From positions 5,270,001 to 5,334,000 of the forward strand of contig JAHRBC010000003.1 of NCBI GenBank assembly GCA_022702545.1: a stretch of DNA of 64,000 nt, written 5' to 3'. The stretch comes from Phycomyces nitens (Eukaryota > Mucoromycota > Mucoromycetes > Mucorales > Phycomycetaceae). Every line of letters starts with the position of its first letter. Position 1 is the first letter of the stretch. The notes under the pieces are model-generated. The model saw only the letters and a program-made list of their open reading frames with translations, was not told where the DNA came from and did not search any database. Positions 63,135 through 64,000 of the stretch are shown here, piece by piece. A program made the position numbers and the translations under genes.

Positions 63135-63702
63135 CTACTTGATAGATTCATGAGAATATCTCAGCATATTAGCTGTCAGTTGAGATTGTCTAAGAATTGT
63201 AAAGTTATTAGTATTCTAGATATTCATATATACTATATTATCAGTGGTTTTCTTACCTGTGTGATTGTTTGTTCAGGCATGCGGATGAGATTCTTAATAT
63301 ATCTAATAGAGAATAGAACATAGTTATATATGTATAAGTAAAGAGATATATATAATTTGTAATAATATAATAGCTTACCATGATGTTTGATTACAAGATT
63401 GAGTGACATGCAAAGCCGTGATGACTAGAGACATCAAGTCATTAGTAAAGAGAAGCTTTGAGCAAATATTATTTTATGTTATTAAACCATGTAAAATGAC
63501 CAAAGAGAAGAAGCTTGTTGATGATCTGTAAAGATAATGGCAAAATTATTAAGTAATTACATAAAATAATAAGAATAAAATAATTACCAGTATGTGTATA
63601 AGAGCAAGAGGCAAAAGAGAAAGAACAAAAAATAATTTGAGTTCCAAGGTGGTTTACCCCTAAAAAAAGTGCGGTCTCTAAAATCAATAATCCCAAAAAC
63701 AT
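63135..63702 (-). CDS. Small five-exon gene of unknown function
   Basis: Exons 63588-63702, 63488-63525, 63379-63424, 63257-63302 and 63135-63189 have GT-AG borders and join in frame to exactly 300 nt, or 99 residues plus a stop. Four of the five exons are only 38 to 55 nt. The N-terminus is hydrophobic (MFLGLLILETALFLGV), possibly a signal or anchor segment. The rest is Ser/His-rich (HTDHQQASSLWSFYMSSRL, RQSQLTANMLRYSHESIK). I do not recognise the protein. A further intron lies just after the stop, which would be in the 3' untranslated part. That is unusual and may mean that the reading frame or the coding status is different. Confidence 0.4.
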
Positions 63703-63721
63703 AATATTGTCTATCTACCCC

Positions 63722-63763
63722 TACGGAGTATCAGACAATCCAGATTGTCCATCGGAGACTCCG
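63722..63763. other. Imperfect nested hairpin
   Basis: An outer 7-bp stem (ACGGAGT with ACTCCGT) encloses an inner 6-bp stem (ACAATC with GATTGT). It lies between the small minus-strand gene and the plus-strand start at 63911. It could be part of a transcribed leader or of a transposon end. Confidence 0.35.
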
Positions 63764-63910
63764 TCCCTCCAATGAGGTTTTGGCTTCCTAAGCCACGCTT
63801 TTTTATTCTTTTTTAAACAAATTGTATTTCTATTCTAAGAACTCTATCTCTTCCAAGCCACGCATCGAGGCTATTAAGGTTTACTTTCAGTAACACAACA
63901 AGTGATCAAC

Positions 63911-64000
63911 ATGAACAATGCACCCAACATTTCCGCAGAAGAAATCCGTGGATTGCTTGCCTTCAAGAAGCAATGGGAACAAGAGCAGCAGCAGCGACTT
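63911..64000 (+). CDS. 5' end of a gene cut by the window edge
   Basis: Thirty codons from the ATG at 63911 to the end of the window, starting MNNAPNISAEEIRGLLAFKK and continuing with a Gln/Glu-rich helix. The composition is typical of a coiled or gag-like N-terminus, but too little is present to identify it. A retroelement gag is one possibility. Confidence 0.45.
   Translation, partial: MNNAPNISAEEIRGLLAFKKQWEQEQQQRL

Overview
The window is nuclear DNA from a filamentous fungus, most likely an early-diverging one of the Mucoromycota type. The evidence is many short spliceosomal introns (about 44 to 130 bp), very AT-rich intergenic DNA full of A/T runs and microsatellites, and fungal families such as UPF0658 Golgi proteins, a Spa2 polarisome scaffold and large kelch membrane proteins. 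Coordinates of spliced genes below give the full span; exon joins were read by eye and checked for frame wherever stated. No tRNA, rRNA or CRISPR array was recognised.

Layout. 0.4-2.1 kb: UPF0658 membrane protein (-). 2.1-8.6 kb: gene-poor, with an 860-bp almost perfect inverted repeat (3121-3980 and 6123-6980) around a 2.1-kb unique core. 8.6-26.8 kb: gene-dense block with a MYPT-like PP1-targeting ankyrin protein (+), an unnamed fungal protein (-), NOP58 (-), a HOOK-interacting FHIP protein (+), two small uncharacterised genes (-), SPA2 (-), APC8/CDC23 (-) and a bHLH factor (-). 26.8-30.4 kb: gene-poor, with an old repeat copy and a 100-bp MITE-like palindrome. 30.4-43.5 kb: Mpv17/PMP22 protein (+), a BRAT1-like HEAT protein (-), CDC48 (+), a forkhead factor (-) and a 2OG-Fe(II) oxygenase (-). 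45.7-58.5 kb: large kelch membrane protein (-), dihydroceramide delta-4 desaturase (-), CstF-50 (+), CDC123 (-) and an SDR oxidoreductase (-). 58.5-64 kb: gene-poor, with a decayed Tc1/mariner-type transposase, short tandem repeats, a five-exon small gene (-) and the 5' end of a gene cut by the window edge.

Functional links. Most genes are conserved housekeeping genes with no evident cluster. Several relate to polarised growth and transport (SPA2, FHIP, possibly the MYPT-like protein), cell cycle and proteostasis (APC8, CDC48, CDC123), and RNA biology (NOP58, CstF-50, BRAT1-like). The observations I rate highest are the large inverted repeat, the BRAT1-like protein ending in Asp-Cys-Tyr, the MITE, the kelch multi-membrane architecture, and a small gene made of very short exons.
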